5,804 bases of DNA from Bacillota bacterium. Its GTDB lineage: Bacteria; Bacillota; Negativicutes; Sporomusales; UBA7701. The translations under genes were made by a program, and so were the position numbers. Of the stretch, positions 1 to 5,804 are shown piece by piece (positions within the stretch are counted from its first letter, which is position 1; every line of letters begins with the position of its first letter). The stretch lies in contig JAEZLU010000209.1 of NCBI GenBank assembly GCA_023415075.1, positions 1-5,804 of the forward strand, given 5' to 3'. The notes under the pieces were generated by a model. It did not search any database. It saw nothing but the letters and a program-made list of their open reading frames with translations, and had not been told where the DNA came from.

Positions 1-53
1 GCCGGGATAACCGAGCCCCTGTCCGCCAGACTGTCGATGGTTAGCCGCGTCAA
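1..53 (-). CDS. Probable start of an unidentified gene downstream of glpC (partial)
   Basis: This is an open frame that begins at a TTG (53..51) and runs off the window edge after 17 codons and two bases. It would read MTRLTIDSLADRGSVIP. I do not recognise the protein. The case for it is the AGGAGG at 67..62, placed 8 nt before the TTG, the same spacing as at glpC, and its place 32 bp after the glpC stop on the same strand with no terminator between. The two other minus-strand frames hit stops soon after the glpC stop codon, so this is the only frame open to the edge. The same frame is also open upstream into the 3' end of glpC but has no ATG or GTG between the glpC stop and the TTG. If real, it is the next operon member. 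Too little is present to assign a role. Confidence 0.45.
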   Translation of the reverse strand, partial: MTRLTIDSLADRGSVIP

Positions 54-61
54 TGCGGTCG

Positions 62-67
62 CCTCCT
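62..67 (-). promoter_or_regulatory. Ribosome-binding site for the partial gene after glpC
   Basis: On the minus strand this reads AGGAGG, inside GCGAGGAGGCGACC, and lies 8 nt before a TTG codon. It is a consensus anti-16S match in the short gap after the glpC stop, and it is the main evidence that a further gene begins here with TTG. Confidence 0.5.
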
Positions 68-85
68 CGCCTTCAACCTGAATAA

Positions 86-1297
86 CTAAAGCTTGTATGC
101 CGGCTCGTAGGCCTTGCGCAGGACGGCCAGCGGGTGCAGCGCCTTGGCGCCGGTGGCATGGGTGATCTGCATGCGGCAGGTGCCGCAGTCGGTGAGTACG
201 GCGTCCGGCCGGACTTCCCTGATTTTGGCGAACAAGGCGGCGCCGACGGCCATCGAGATGTCGTAGCGATCGCCTTTGAAGCCGTAGCTGCCGGCAATGC
301 CGCAGCAGCCGGCGTCGGCGTCGGTAACCTCGATGCCTGGCAGCAGTCCGAGAATCTCCAGCGCCGGCCGGCCAATGCCCTGGGCCCGCAGGTGGCAGGG
401 GGCATGGTAGAGGTAGCGGCCGGCCTGGAAGCGGAAGTCGGTGTTCAGACGGCCGCTTTCGTGAAGCTCCAGCAGGAACTCCATGGCGTCGTAGGTTTTG
501 GCGGCCACGGCGGCAGCCTCGTCACCCACCGCCAGCTGCTCGCAGTATTCCTGTTTCAGCATCTGGCCGCAGCTTGTGCAGCAGGTCAGCACCGGATAAC
601 CCTGGCGGACGTATTCGGCGAGGATGGCGATATTGCGCCGGCCGGCCGCCGCCGCGTCTTCAATATAGGCGCCGGTGACCATTGGCACGCCGCAGCAGTT
701 CAGGCCGGGCGGCACAATAACCTCGTAGCCGTTCTTCTGGAGGACGGCGATCAGGTCGAGGCCCACCCGGGGCTCATTATTCGAAATATAGCACCCGGGA
801 AAGAAGACGACCTTATCGGCGAAAGGCTGCTGGCGCAGGTTGCGGTACTCGTCGTTGAGGGTGCGGGCGGCGTAGGCCGGCAGGGCCCGCTTGTCGGCGG
901 CGATGCCGAGCGCTTTGAGGATTTTTCGCGTCAGCGGGTTGGCCATGCCGAGGTTGGCCAGCCAGCTCACCGGCGTGGCCAGCTTGGCCATAAGCTCGCC
1001 GTGGGCCAGTATCCAGTCCCGCAGGGAATGGCCGTGCTGCCGGTAGTAATTGGCCTTGGCCGCCATGTTGATGGCCGCCACCGGCACGCCGTTGGGGCAG
1101 GTTATTTCGCAGGTTTTGCAGTTGGTGCAGTAAGTCAGGGCGGCGTCGATCCGGCCGCCCTGTTTGCGTAAGCGCTCGCCGGCCGGCCCTACCAGCTTGG
1201 GGCCGGGAAACTCGCGGGTTACCGCGGCCACCGGGCAGAAGGCGGTACAGGAGTTGCAGGTCGTGCATTCGTCGATGACCCGTTTATTGATTTTCAT
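86..1297 (-). CDS. glpC: Anaerobic glycerol-3-phosphate dehydrogenase subunit C (iron-sulfur electron-transfer subunit)
   Basis: This 403-residue protein is close to the E. coli GlpC length of about 396. It takes electrons from the GlpAB dimer and passes them to the membrane quinone pool. Residues 11-21 (CTTCNSCTAFCP, Cys 11, 14, 17, 21) and 57-67 (Cys 57, 60, 63, 67) form the two ferredoxin-like 4Fe-4S motifs. Two cysteine-rich CCG domains follow: the first has FFPGCY at 166-170, NCCG at 200-203 and TCCTSCG at 238-244; the second has Cys301, GCCG at 330-333 and DCGTC at 370-374. There is no signal peptide or transmembrane helix, so membrane contact would be peripheral, as proposed for E. coli GlpC. 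The ATG start overlaps the glpB stop as ATGA and has a consensus ribosome-binding site. The frame ends in TAG. The same architecture occurs in GlcF and LutA-type proteins, but the glpA and glpB neighbours settle the call. Confidence 0.95.
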   Translation of the reverse strand: MKINKRVIDECTTCNSCTAFCPVAAVTREFPGPKLVGPAGERLRKQGGRIDAALTYCTNCKTCEITCPNGVPVAAINMAAKANYYRQHGHSLRDWILAHGELMAKLATPVSWLANLGMANPLTRKILKALGIAADKRALPAYAARTLNDEYRNLRQQPFADKVVFFPGCYISNNEPRVGLDLIAVLQKNGYEVIVPPGLNCCGVPMVTGAYIEDAAAAGRRNIAILAEYVRQGYPVLTCCTSCGQMLKQEYCEQLAVGDEAAAVAAKTYDAMEFLLELHESGRLNTDFRFQAGRYLYHAPCHLRAQGIGRPALEILGLLPGIEVTDADAGCCGIAGSYGFKGDRYDISMAVGAALFAKIREVRPDAVLTDCGTCRMQITHATGAKALHPLAVLRKAYEPAYKL

Positions 1298-2553
1298 CGC
1301 CCGCCCCTCCTCGCTGCCAGGCCGGCGTGGTAGCCGCTGACCACGGCCACCCCGTTGCCCGATTTTTCGAAAGAGTAGTCGCAGCCGGCCAGGTTGGTGC
1401 CGGCGAAATGGACATTTTCCAAGGCTGCCGTACCGTCGGCCGCCAGCGGTCTCAAGGCTTCGTCGGTTGTCAGCCCGAAACGGGCGAAAGGCTGGGGCGC
1501 GGCCGCCAGCAGTTGCGGGTTGCTCCAGGCCGGCAGTTCGGCCGGCGCCGCTACCGGCAAGGCAAATACCGTTTCCCGCACGCCGTCGATGGTAGACGTC
1601 AGGCCGCCGCCAAGAAAGCCGCCGGTGGCAAAAACGAAAGCTTTGGCCCGGTACTGGCGCTCGCGGTCTGGCTGGCTTGTGACAACGGCCTGACAGCGGC
1701 GTCCCTCGACTACCGCCCTGGCCACCGCGGCCTGCTCCATCAGCGTCACCCCGAGCTGCTTCAGGTGGGCCAAAAGCAGGCGCCGCAGCCTGAAGCCGGT
1801 GACCGCAGGCGGCATGCCGGCCAGTTCGACGAGGCGGCAGCCGGTGGCCTGCTCGAGCTCATGCCAAACCCGGTAGTCGGGGTTGGTCCCCAGCACCGGC
1901 GGCAGCAGCACGACGCTGCCGGCAGGAATGTATTTTTTTATTTGCTCGCCGCAGGCTTGCCGGCCGGCTTCGCCGTCCAGCCAGCGGGCCACGTCGAGGG
2001 CCGTCAGGTCGCGGCCCTTCTGCCAGCCGGGGTCGAGCTCGACCGCTTTGTAGGTTTTGCCGCCAGCCTGACCGTTTGTCAGCCCCTTGGCGACAAGCGC
2101 CGGCTGATAATCCCGCAGGCCGGCAAAACTCAGCAGGTAGACTTGCCCGGCCGCCGCCAGGTCGCTGGTATCCATCGTCCGCGGCACCAGGCAGCTGGGT
2201 TTAAGGGTGCCGGCCGCCGTGGGCAGCCAGCGGTTCTCGCTCAGCGCGCCGGCGTAAGGGTAGCCGGCCTGCTCGCAGAGCGCCAGGAAAAAGGCGACCG
2301 CCTCCTCTACCGCCGGCAGACCGATCTTCCGGTAGGGGTGGTCGTCGGCCAGTGAGCCGATGGCCGCCTTGGGGTCGGCAACCGCCCGGCCGTCGGCCTG
2401 GTAGCCGAGGACGTCGATGGTGCCGCCGCCGATGGCGATGGCCCCTACCCCTTTGGTCATTAAGAGCACCCTGGCCCCGTCCCGGCCGGCGGCTGCCGCC
2501 GCCATCAGGCCGCTCAGGCCGGCGCCGACAACAATAACATCATACTCTCTCAT
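1294..2553 (-). CDS. glpB: Anaerobic glycerol-3-phosphate dehydrogenase subunit B (flavoprotein)
   Basis: At 419 residues this equals the length of E. coli GlpB. It forms the soluble catalytic dimer with GlpA and is thought to carry FMN, relaying electrons from GlpA to GlpC. The N-terminus has a dinucleotide-binding fold with VVGAGLSGL at 8-16 (GxGxxG at 10-15), followed by the family-typical SGS/GGT-IDVLG stretch at 42-50. An ATGGFLGGGL segment at 309-318 and GLTTDEALRP at 360-369 match the closing flavin-binding part of the family; E. coli GlpB has GVTTDETLRP there. The start is an ATG inside the last codons of glpA (14-bp overlap, different frame). The upstream sequence GACGGGGCGAATAATT gives only a weak ribosome site, so translation is probably coupled to glpA. 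The stop overlaps glpC by 4 bp. No truncation or frameshift was seen. Confidence 0.94.
   Translation of the reverse strand: MREYDVIVVGAGLSGLMAAAAAGRDGARVLLMTKGVGAIAIGGGTIDVLGYQADGRAVADPKAAIGSLADDHPYRKIGLPAVEEAVAFFLALCEQAGYPYAGALSENRWLPTAAGTLKPSCLVPRTMDTSDLAAAGQVYLLSFAGLRDYQPALVAKGLTNGQAGGKTYKAVELDPGWQKGRDLTALDVARWLDGEAGRQACGEQIKKYIPAGSVVLLPPVLGTNPDYRVWHELEQATGCRLVELAGMPPAVTGFRLRRLLLAHLKQLGVTLMEQAAVARAVVEGRRCQAVVTSQPDRERQYRAKAFVFATGGFLGGGLTSTIDGVRETVFALPVAAPAELPAWSNPQLLAAAPQPFARFGLTTDEALRPLAADGTAALENVHFAGTNLAGCDYSFEKSGNGVAVVSGYHAGLAARRGGR
1306..1311 (-). promoter_or_regulatory. Ribosome-binding site of glpC
   Basis: The minus strand reads AGGAGG, 8 nt before the glpC ATG and inside the last codons of glpB. 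It supports the chosen start and allows independent ribosome loading in addition to coupling through the ATGA overlap. Confidence 0.85.
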
Positions 2554-4147
2554 AATTATTCGCCCCGTCTATATTCAGACTCGCGCAGTAAATGCTGCGG
2601 AGCAGCACTTCTTCCTTAAGCTGCCGGCCCCAGAGGACAGGCCTGATGCCGGCCCACCGTTCCTCGAGAAAATCCCGCAGCAGTTCGGCCGCCGGTTGGT
2701 CGGTGAGGGCAGCGGCGCTGACGGTGCCCAGGCTGCGGAAACCGCAGAAGGCCCCCTGGCAGGTGCCCATGCCCAGCCGGGTCCGCCGGCGGATATCGCC
2801 AAGACCGTGGCTGCTCGCCTGGCCGGCCACTTCCTTTATTTCGGCCAAAGTAACCAGTTCGCACTCGCAGACAAGGGCGCTGTCGGCCGGACTAAGCCGC
2901 AGCCGGTCGACCACGGCGGCGAAATCGTCGCCCAGCCTGGCGGCCGCCAGCTCGACTCCGCAGGCCGGGAAATAGTCCCTGGCGCCTGCCAGCACGGCCG
3001 GCGACTGCTCGGCCACCAGCGGCTCGGTCGCCGTCCGGCAGGGCCTGTCGACGCCGAGGCGCTCACATACGAGGTTGGTCACCTTTTCAGCCATCAGCCG
3101 GTAGGTCGTCAGTTTGCCGCCGGCGATGGTTATGAAGCCGTCGAGGCCGTCGGCCTTGTGGTCGATTATCGCAAAGGTCCGCGAGACGTCCCGGCCCTCG
3201 CCGCCGCCGCCGGCGAACAGCGGCCGGGTACCGGCGAACGCCCGCAGGATCCGGTAATCGTCAAGATTTTTGAAGGTCTTGCGACCGATATCAAGCAGCT
3301 TGCGCACCTCGGGGCCTGTTGGCACGGTATCGTCCGGCCGGTCGGTGGTAACGGCCGTCGTCCCAAGGATGACCACCGATCCGTGGGGTACGAAGATATC
3401 GCCGTCGCCCGGTCGGTGAAGCCTGTTGATCACCCGGTTGGTAAAGCGGTGGTTGAAGGCGATGAGGGTACCGCGGTCGGGTTTGAGGGCGACCTCGGTC
3501 CCGGCCAGGGCAGCCACCCTGCCGGCCCAGGAGCCGGCGGCGTTTATGACGATATCGCAGGCCACGCTGTCGGTGGCCCCGGTGAGTACGTTGCGGACGG
3601 TTACCGCCGTTACTTTCTTGTCGACCTTTTCGATGGCCACCGCCTCGGTATAGGTAAGAACCTCGCCGCCATGGCGGCGGGCCGAGGCAGCGTTCTGCCA
3701 GCACAGGCGAAAGCCGTCGATCGCCGAGTCGGGAACCCGGTAGGCGGACACCAGCTCGGGCGTGAGGTTGGGCTCAAGCCGGCGGGCCTCGTCGGGGGCT
3801 AGGCGGGCGGCCGTTATGCCTATTGCCTGGCAGGCCTCCAGCCAGCGGGCCTCGAAAGCCTCGTCGTCCTCCGGCAGGCGGATGAAAAAGCCCTCGGTCT
3901 CCTCGACGCAGTTTTTGGCCACTTTTTTCAGAATAATATTCTCGGCGATGCATTCCCGGGCCGATTCCGGGTCGGTCACAGCATAACGGCCACCGCTGTG
4001 CAGGAGGCCATGGAAGCGCGAGCTGGTACCGTAGGCCAGGTCCCTTTGCTCGATAAGCACGGCCTTGATGCCCCGCAGCGACAAGTCCCGCAGGATACCA
4101 ACGCCGGTTGCCCCGCCGCCGATGACGACGACCTGCGTTTTGAGCAT
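2540..4147 (-). CDS. glpA: Anaerobic glycerol-3-phosphate dehydrogenase subunit A (FAD catalytic subunit)
   Basis: This 535-residue protein (E. coli GlpA is about 542) oxidises sn-glycerol-3-phosphate to dihydroxyacetone phosphate using FAD. The N-terminal Rossmann motif is VVVIGGGATGVG at 6-17 (GxGxxG at 10-15). The family signature TSSRFHGLLHSGGRYAV lies at 41-57, a GTRPL motif at 306-310, and the C-terminal flavin segment DGFITIAGGKLTTYR at 336-350. After the oxidoreductase domain comes a BFD-like 2Fe-2S domain with CEC at 427-429 (Cys427, Cys429) and GTCQGAFCG at 461-469 (Cys463, Cys468). This added domain separates GlpA from the aerobic enzyme GlpD. The ATG start has an AAGGAG site 10 nt upstream, and the next start options would cut into the FAD motif. 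It follows glpK by 125 bp that include a hairpin, and its end overlaps glpB by 14 bp. A BFD-bearing paralogue of another substrate is possible in principle, but glpB and glpC next to it make GlpA nearly certain. Confidence 0.96.
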   Translation of the reverse strand: MLKTQVVVIGGGATGVGILRDLSLRGIKAVLIEQRDLAYGTSSRFHGLLHSGGRYAVTDPESARECIAENIILKKVAKNCVEETEGFFIRLPEDDEAFEARWLEACQAIGITAARLAPDEARRLEPNLTPELVSAYRVPDSAIDGFRLCWQNAASARRHGGEVLTYTEAVAIEKVDKKVTAVTVRNVLTGATDSVACDIVINAAGSWAGRVAALAGTEVALKPDRGTLIAFNHRFTNRVINRLHRPGDGDIFVPHGSVVILGTTAVTTDRPDDTVPTGPEVRKLLDIGRKTFKNLDDYRILRAFAGTRPLFAGGGGEGRDVSRTFAIIDHKADGLDGFITIAGGKLTTYRLMAEKVTNLVCERLGVDRPCRTATEPLVAEQSPAVLAGARDYFPACGVELAAARLGDDFAAVVDRLRLSPADSALVCECELVTLAEIKEVAGQASSHGLGDIRRRTRLGMGTCQGAFCGFRSLGTVSAAALTDQPAAELLRDFLEERWAGIRPVLWGRQLKEEVLLRSIYCASLNIDGANNYERV

Positions 4148-4157
4148 AGTCTATCAA

Positions 4158-4163
4158 CTCCTT
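4158..4163 (-). promoter_or_regulatory. Ribosome-binding site of glpA
   Basis: The minus strand reads AAGGAG, 10 nt before the ATG at 4147. It fixes the glpA start and shows that glpA can load ribosomes on its own, unlike glpB. Confidence 0.8.
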
Positions 4164-4190
4164 GCTGCTTGATGATATGGCAGCGGCACC

Positions 4191-4246
4191 GCGAAAAAGA
4201 CGGAGAAGTCCCTTTGTGCCGCGAACAGAACACAAAAGGACTTCTC
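4191..4246 (-). terminator. Intergenic hairpin with T-rich tract after glpK: terminator or attenuator
   Basis: On the minus strand the arm GAGAAGTCCTTTTGTG (4246..4231) and the arm CACAAAGGGACTTCTC (4218..4203) form a 16-bp stem, continuous except for one G-U wobble, with a 12-nt loop at 4230..4219. The sequence after the stem is CGTCTTTTTCGC (4202..4191), which contains five Ts. This is the layout of a Rho-independent terminator for glpK. The T-tract is short and starts about four bases after the stem, so termination may be partial. It lies 26 bp after the glpK stop and 55 bp before the glpA start. It could equally act as a conditional terminator in a leader for glpABC. Read on the plus strand it lacks a T-tract, so it points to minus-strand transcription. 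Confidence 0.75.
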
Positions 4247-4262
4247 ATCTTCTCTAGTCCCT
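4236..4262 (-). promoter_or_regulatory. Possible competing stem (antiterminator-like) overlapping the hairpin
   Basis: On the minus strand AGGGACT (4262..4256) can pair with AGTCCTT (4242..4236) over 7 bp with one G-U pair and a 13-nt purine-rich loop. The second arm lies inside the left arm of the larger 16-bp hairpin, so both structures cannot form at once. That is the geometry of an antiterminator facing a terminator. The 7-bp stem is much weaker and could arise by chance, because GGGACT also occurs in the right arm of the big hairpin. Its role is inference only. Confidence 0.25.
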
Positions 4263-4272
4263 GTCTATTTAA

Positions 4273-5766
4273 TTAGTCTTCCCAGTCGAGAGCACGCTTG
4301 ACGGCTTTCTGCCAGCCGCTGTAAAGCTTGGCGCTCTCCTCGCCGCCCATTTGCGGCTGGAAGCGGGTCTCCAGCTGCCAGCTGGAAACCAGGCTCTCCT
4401 TGGTATCCCAGACGCCGGTGGCCAGGCCGGCCAGGTAGGCCGCGCCCAGAGCCGTCGTCTCGGTAATCTGCGGCCGGTCGACCGGCACGCCGAGGATATC
4501 GGCCTGGAACTGCATCAGGACGTTGTTGGCTACGGCGCCGCCGTCCACCTTGAGAGCCTGTAGCTTGATGGAAGAATCGGCTTCCATGGCGCTGAGGACG
4601 TCCTTGGTCTGATAGGCCATCGAGTCGAGGGTGGCCCGGATGATGTGGGCCTTGCTGCTGCCGCGGGTTAGGCCGAGGATGGCGCCGCGGGCTTTCATAT
4701 CCCAGTAGGGGGCGCCGAGACCGACGAAACCGGGCACCACATACACGCCGTCGGCCCCCTGGACCTTCCTGGCGTAGTACTCGGAATCGGCCGCCGTCTC
4801 GATCAGCTTCAGGCTATCGCGCAGCCACTGCACAGCGGCGCCGGCGATGAAGATGCTGCCTTCGAGGGCGTACTCGACTTTGCCGCCGAGGCCCCAGGCA
4901 ATGGTGGTCAATAGGCCGTTCTGCGAGCCAATGGCCTGCTCGCCGGTGTTCATCAGCATGAAACAGCCGGTGCCGTAGGTGTTCTTGGCCATGCCGGGCT
5001 GGAAGCAGGTCTGGCCGAACAGGGCTGCCTGCTGGTCGCCGGCCGCCCCGGCTATCGGCACCCGGGCGCCGAAGACGCTGGCGTCGGTATAGCCGTAAAC
5101 TTCGCTGGAGGGCCGCACCGTCGGCAGCATCGAGGCCGGAACGGTCAGCTCGGCGAGGATTTCCTCGTCCCACTTCAGTTCGCGGATGTTGTACATCAGG
5201 GTCCGCGAAGCGTTGGAGTAGTCGGTGACATGGACCTGACCGCTGGTAAGCTTCCAGATCAACCAGGTATCGATGGTGCCGAAGCGAAGTTCGCCTTTTT
5301 CGGCCTTTTCCCTGGCGCCGGCCACGTTGTCGAGGATCCACTTGACTTTGGTGCCGGAGAAGTAGGCATCGATCACCAGGCCGGTTTTCTGGCGGAAGCT
5401 GTCGGCCAGCCCCTTGGCCTTGAGGGCGTCACAGATATCCATGGTCTGGCGGGATTGCCAGACGATGGCGTTGTATACCGGTTTGCCGGTGGCGGCATCC
5501 CACACTACGGTGGTTTCGCGCTGGTTGGTGATACCGATGGCGGCGATTTCGTCGCCCCGCAGGCCGGCTTTGGCCAAAGCCTCGGCAGCCACGCCGATCT
5601 GGGTGCCCCAGATTTCCTCGGCGTCATGCTCCACCCAGCCCGGCTTCGGGAATATCTGGGTGAACTCTTTCTGGGCTACGGCCACTATGTTGGACTGGTC
5701 GTCGAAGATGATCGCCCGCGAGCTTGTCGTGCCCTGGTCAAGGGCCAGCACATACTTTTTGCTCAT
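4273..5766 (-). CDS. glpK: Glycerol kinase
   Basis: This cytoplasmic FGGY-family kinase converts glycerol and ATP to sn-glycerol-3-phosphate, the substrate of the GlpABC enzyme encoded next to it. From the ATG at 5766 it is 497 residues, within the usual 496-502. The phosphate-binding DQGTTSSR is at 10-17 and glycerol-contact residues NQRE at 81-84. FGGY signature 1, YFSGTKVKWILDN, is at 135-147; the catalytic base lies in GDQQAALFGQ (Asp244, E. coli Asp245); NTYGTGCFML is at 262-271; FGGY signature 2 covers 361-381; and DGGAVANN is at 408-415. The segment at 222-238 (EVYGYTDASVFGARVPI) has Ser230 where, by recalled alignment, Bacillus and Enterococcus enzymes have the PTS-phosphorylated His. 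Arg235 aligns with E. coli Arg236 of the fructose-1,6-bisphosphate site. A TTG 18 bp upstream is in frame but lies at or before the ribosome site, so the ATG is preferred. No glpF is visible within the window. Confidence 0.97.
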   Translation of the reverse strand: MSKKYVLALDQGTTSSRAIIFDDQSNIVAVAQKEFTQIFPKPGWVEHDAEEIWGTQIGVAAEALAKAGLRGDEIAAIGITNQRETTVVWDAATGKPVYNAIVWQSRQTMDICDALKAKGLADSFRQKTGLVIDAYFSGTKVKWILDNVAGAREKAEKGELRFGTIDTWLIWKLTSGQVHVTDYSNASRTLMYNIRELKWDEEILAELTVPASMLPTVRPSSEVYGYTDASVFGARVPIAGAAGDQQAALFGQTCFQPGMAKNTYGTGCFMLMNTGEQAIGSQNGLLTTIAWGLGGKVEYALEGSIFIAGAAVQWLRDSLKLIETAADSEYYARKVQGADGVYVVPGFVGLGAPYWDMKARGAILGLTRGSSKAHIIRATLDSMAYQTKDVLSAMEADSSIKLQALKVDGGAVANNVLMQFQADILGVPVDRPQITETTALGAAYLAGLATGVWDTKESLVSSWQLETRFQPQMGGEESAKLYSGWQKAVKRALDWED

Positions 5767-5770
5767 TCTA

Positions 5771-5781
5771 CCTCTTCCCTT
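5771..5781 (-). promoter_or_regulatory. Ribosome-binding site of glpK, which decides the start
   Basis: The minus strand reads AAGGGAAGAGG before TAGA and the ATG at 5766. AAGGGA lies 9 nt and GAGG 4 nt before the ATG. This purine tract immediately follows the in-frame TTG at 5784..5782, so starting at that TTG would translate the ribosome site itself. The remaining 20 bases to the window edge show no clear promoter. Confidence 0.65.
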
Positions 5782-5804
5782 CAATTGTAAGTCGTTGGCG
5801 CTGT

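Noticed and set aside
54..100. The frame of the partial gene reads open upstream through the end of glpC (ALVIQVEGEEATALTRL)
   Set aside because: It has no ATG or GTG start in the gap and would overlap glpC without a ribosome site. The TTG behind AGGAGG is the better start.
134..3802. Long plus-strand open frames of 345, 342 and 461 codons (134-1171, 1327-2355, 2417-3802) opposite glpC, glpB and glpA
   Set aside because: They lie antisense to well-supported genes, their translations are low-complexity Gly/Ala/Arg-rich with no recognised motif, and GC-rich coding DNA often leaves the opposite frame open.
4164..4202. Possible promoter between the hairpin and the glpA ribosome site (TATCAT as -10 with a T-rich -35)
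   Set aside because: The -35 match is poor and coincides with the T-tract of the hairpin. This is too weak to list as a feature, though a separate glpA promoter is not excluded.
4371..4385. Inverted repeat CCAGCTG-C-CAGCTGG near the 3' end of glpK
   Set aside because: It lies inside conserved-length coding sequence, has a single central base and no T-tract, and is explained by the codons for Ser-Trp-Gln-Leu.
5767..5784. In-frame TTG start for glpK at 5784, adding six residues (MKGRGR)
   Set aside because: The added codons are the purine-rich ribosome-binding site itself, and the ATG at 5766 gives the normal family N-terminus and length.

Overview
The window holds a glycerol catabolism locus read entirely from the minus strand. 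In transcription order it contains glpK (glycerol kinase), a hairpin-bearing intergenic gap, glpA, glpB and glpC (the three subunits of the anaerobic sn-glycerol-3-phosphate dehydrogenase), and at the low-coordinate edge the first codons of a probable further gene. The four complete genes have intact reading frames, near-standard lengths and conserved family motifs. No RNA gene, mobile element, CRISPR array or phage gene was seen.

The organism is probably a GC-rich, anaerobically respiring or fermenting bacterium. Gene starts carry AGGAGG-type ribosome-binding sites, and GlpK has the classical bacterial form. GlpABC is the oxygen-independent route for glycerol-3-phosphate oxidation, which fits an anaerobe. 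A Bacillota lineage such as the Negativicutes is my best guess, but it rests on general resemblance and cannot be proved here.

Layout from right to left: positions 5767-5804 are the short upstream leader of glpK; 4273-5766 is glpK; 4148-4272 is a 125-bp gap with a strong 16-bp inverted repeat and a T-rich tract on the minus strand (terminator or attenuator); 2540-4147 is glpA; 1294-2553 is glpB, overlapping glpA by 14 bp; 86-1297 is glpC, overlapping glpB by 4 bp (ATGA); 1-53 is a probable TTG-started partial gene behind an AGGAGG site.

Functionally, GlpK phosphorylates glycerol to sn-glycerol-3-phosphate. GlpA and GlpB oxidise it to dihydroxyacetone phosphate. GlpC, an iron-sulfur protein with two cysteine-rich CCG domains, passes the electrons towards the membrane quinone pool. 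The tight overlaps in glpABC indicate one transcript with coupled translation. The hairpin after glpK could make kinase and dehydrogenase expression unequal, or serve as a conditional terminator. I found no strong case for an undescribed system. The points most worth checking are the glpK-glpA hairpin with a possible competing stem, the Ser in GlpK where Gram-positive enzymes have the PTS-phosphorylated His, and the unidentified gene after glpC.
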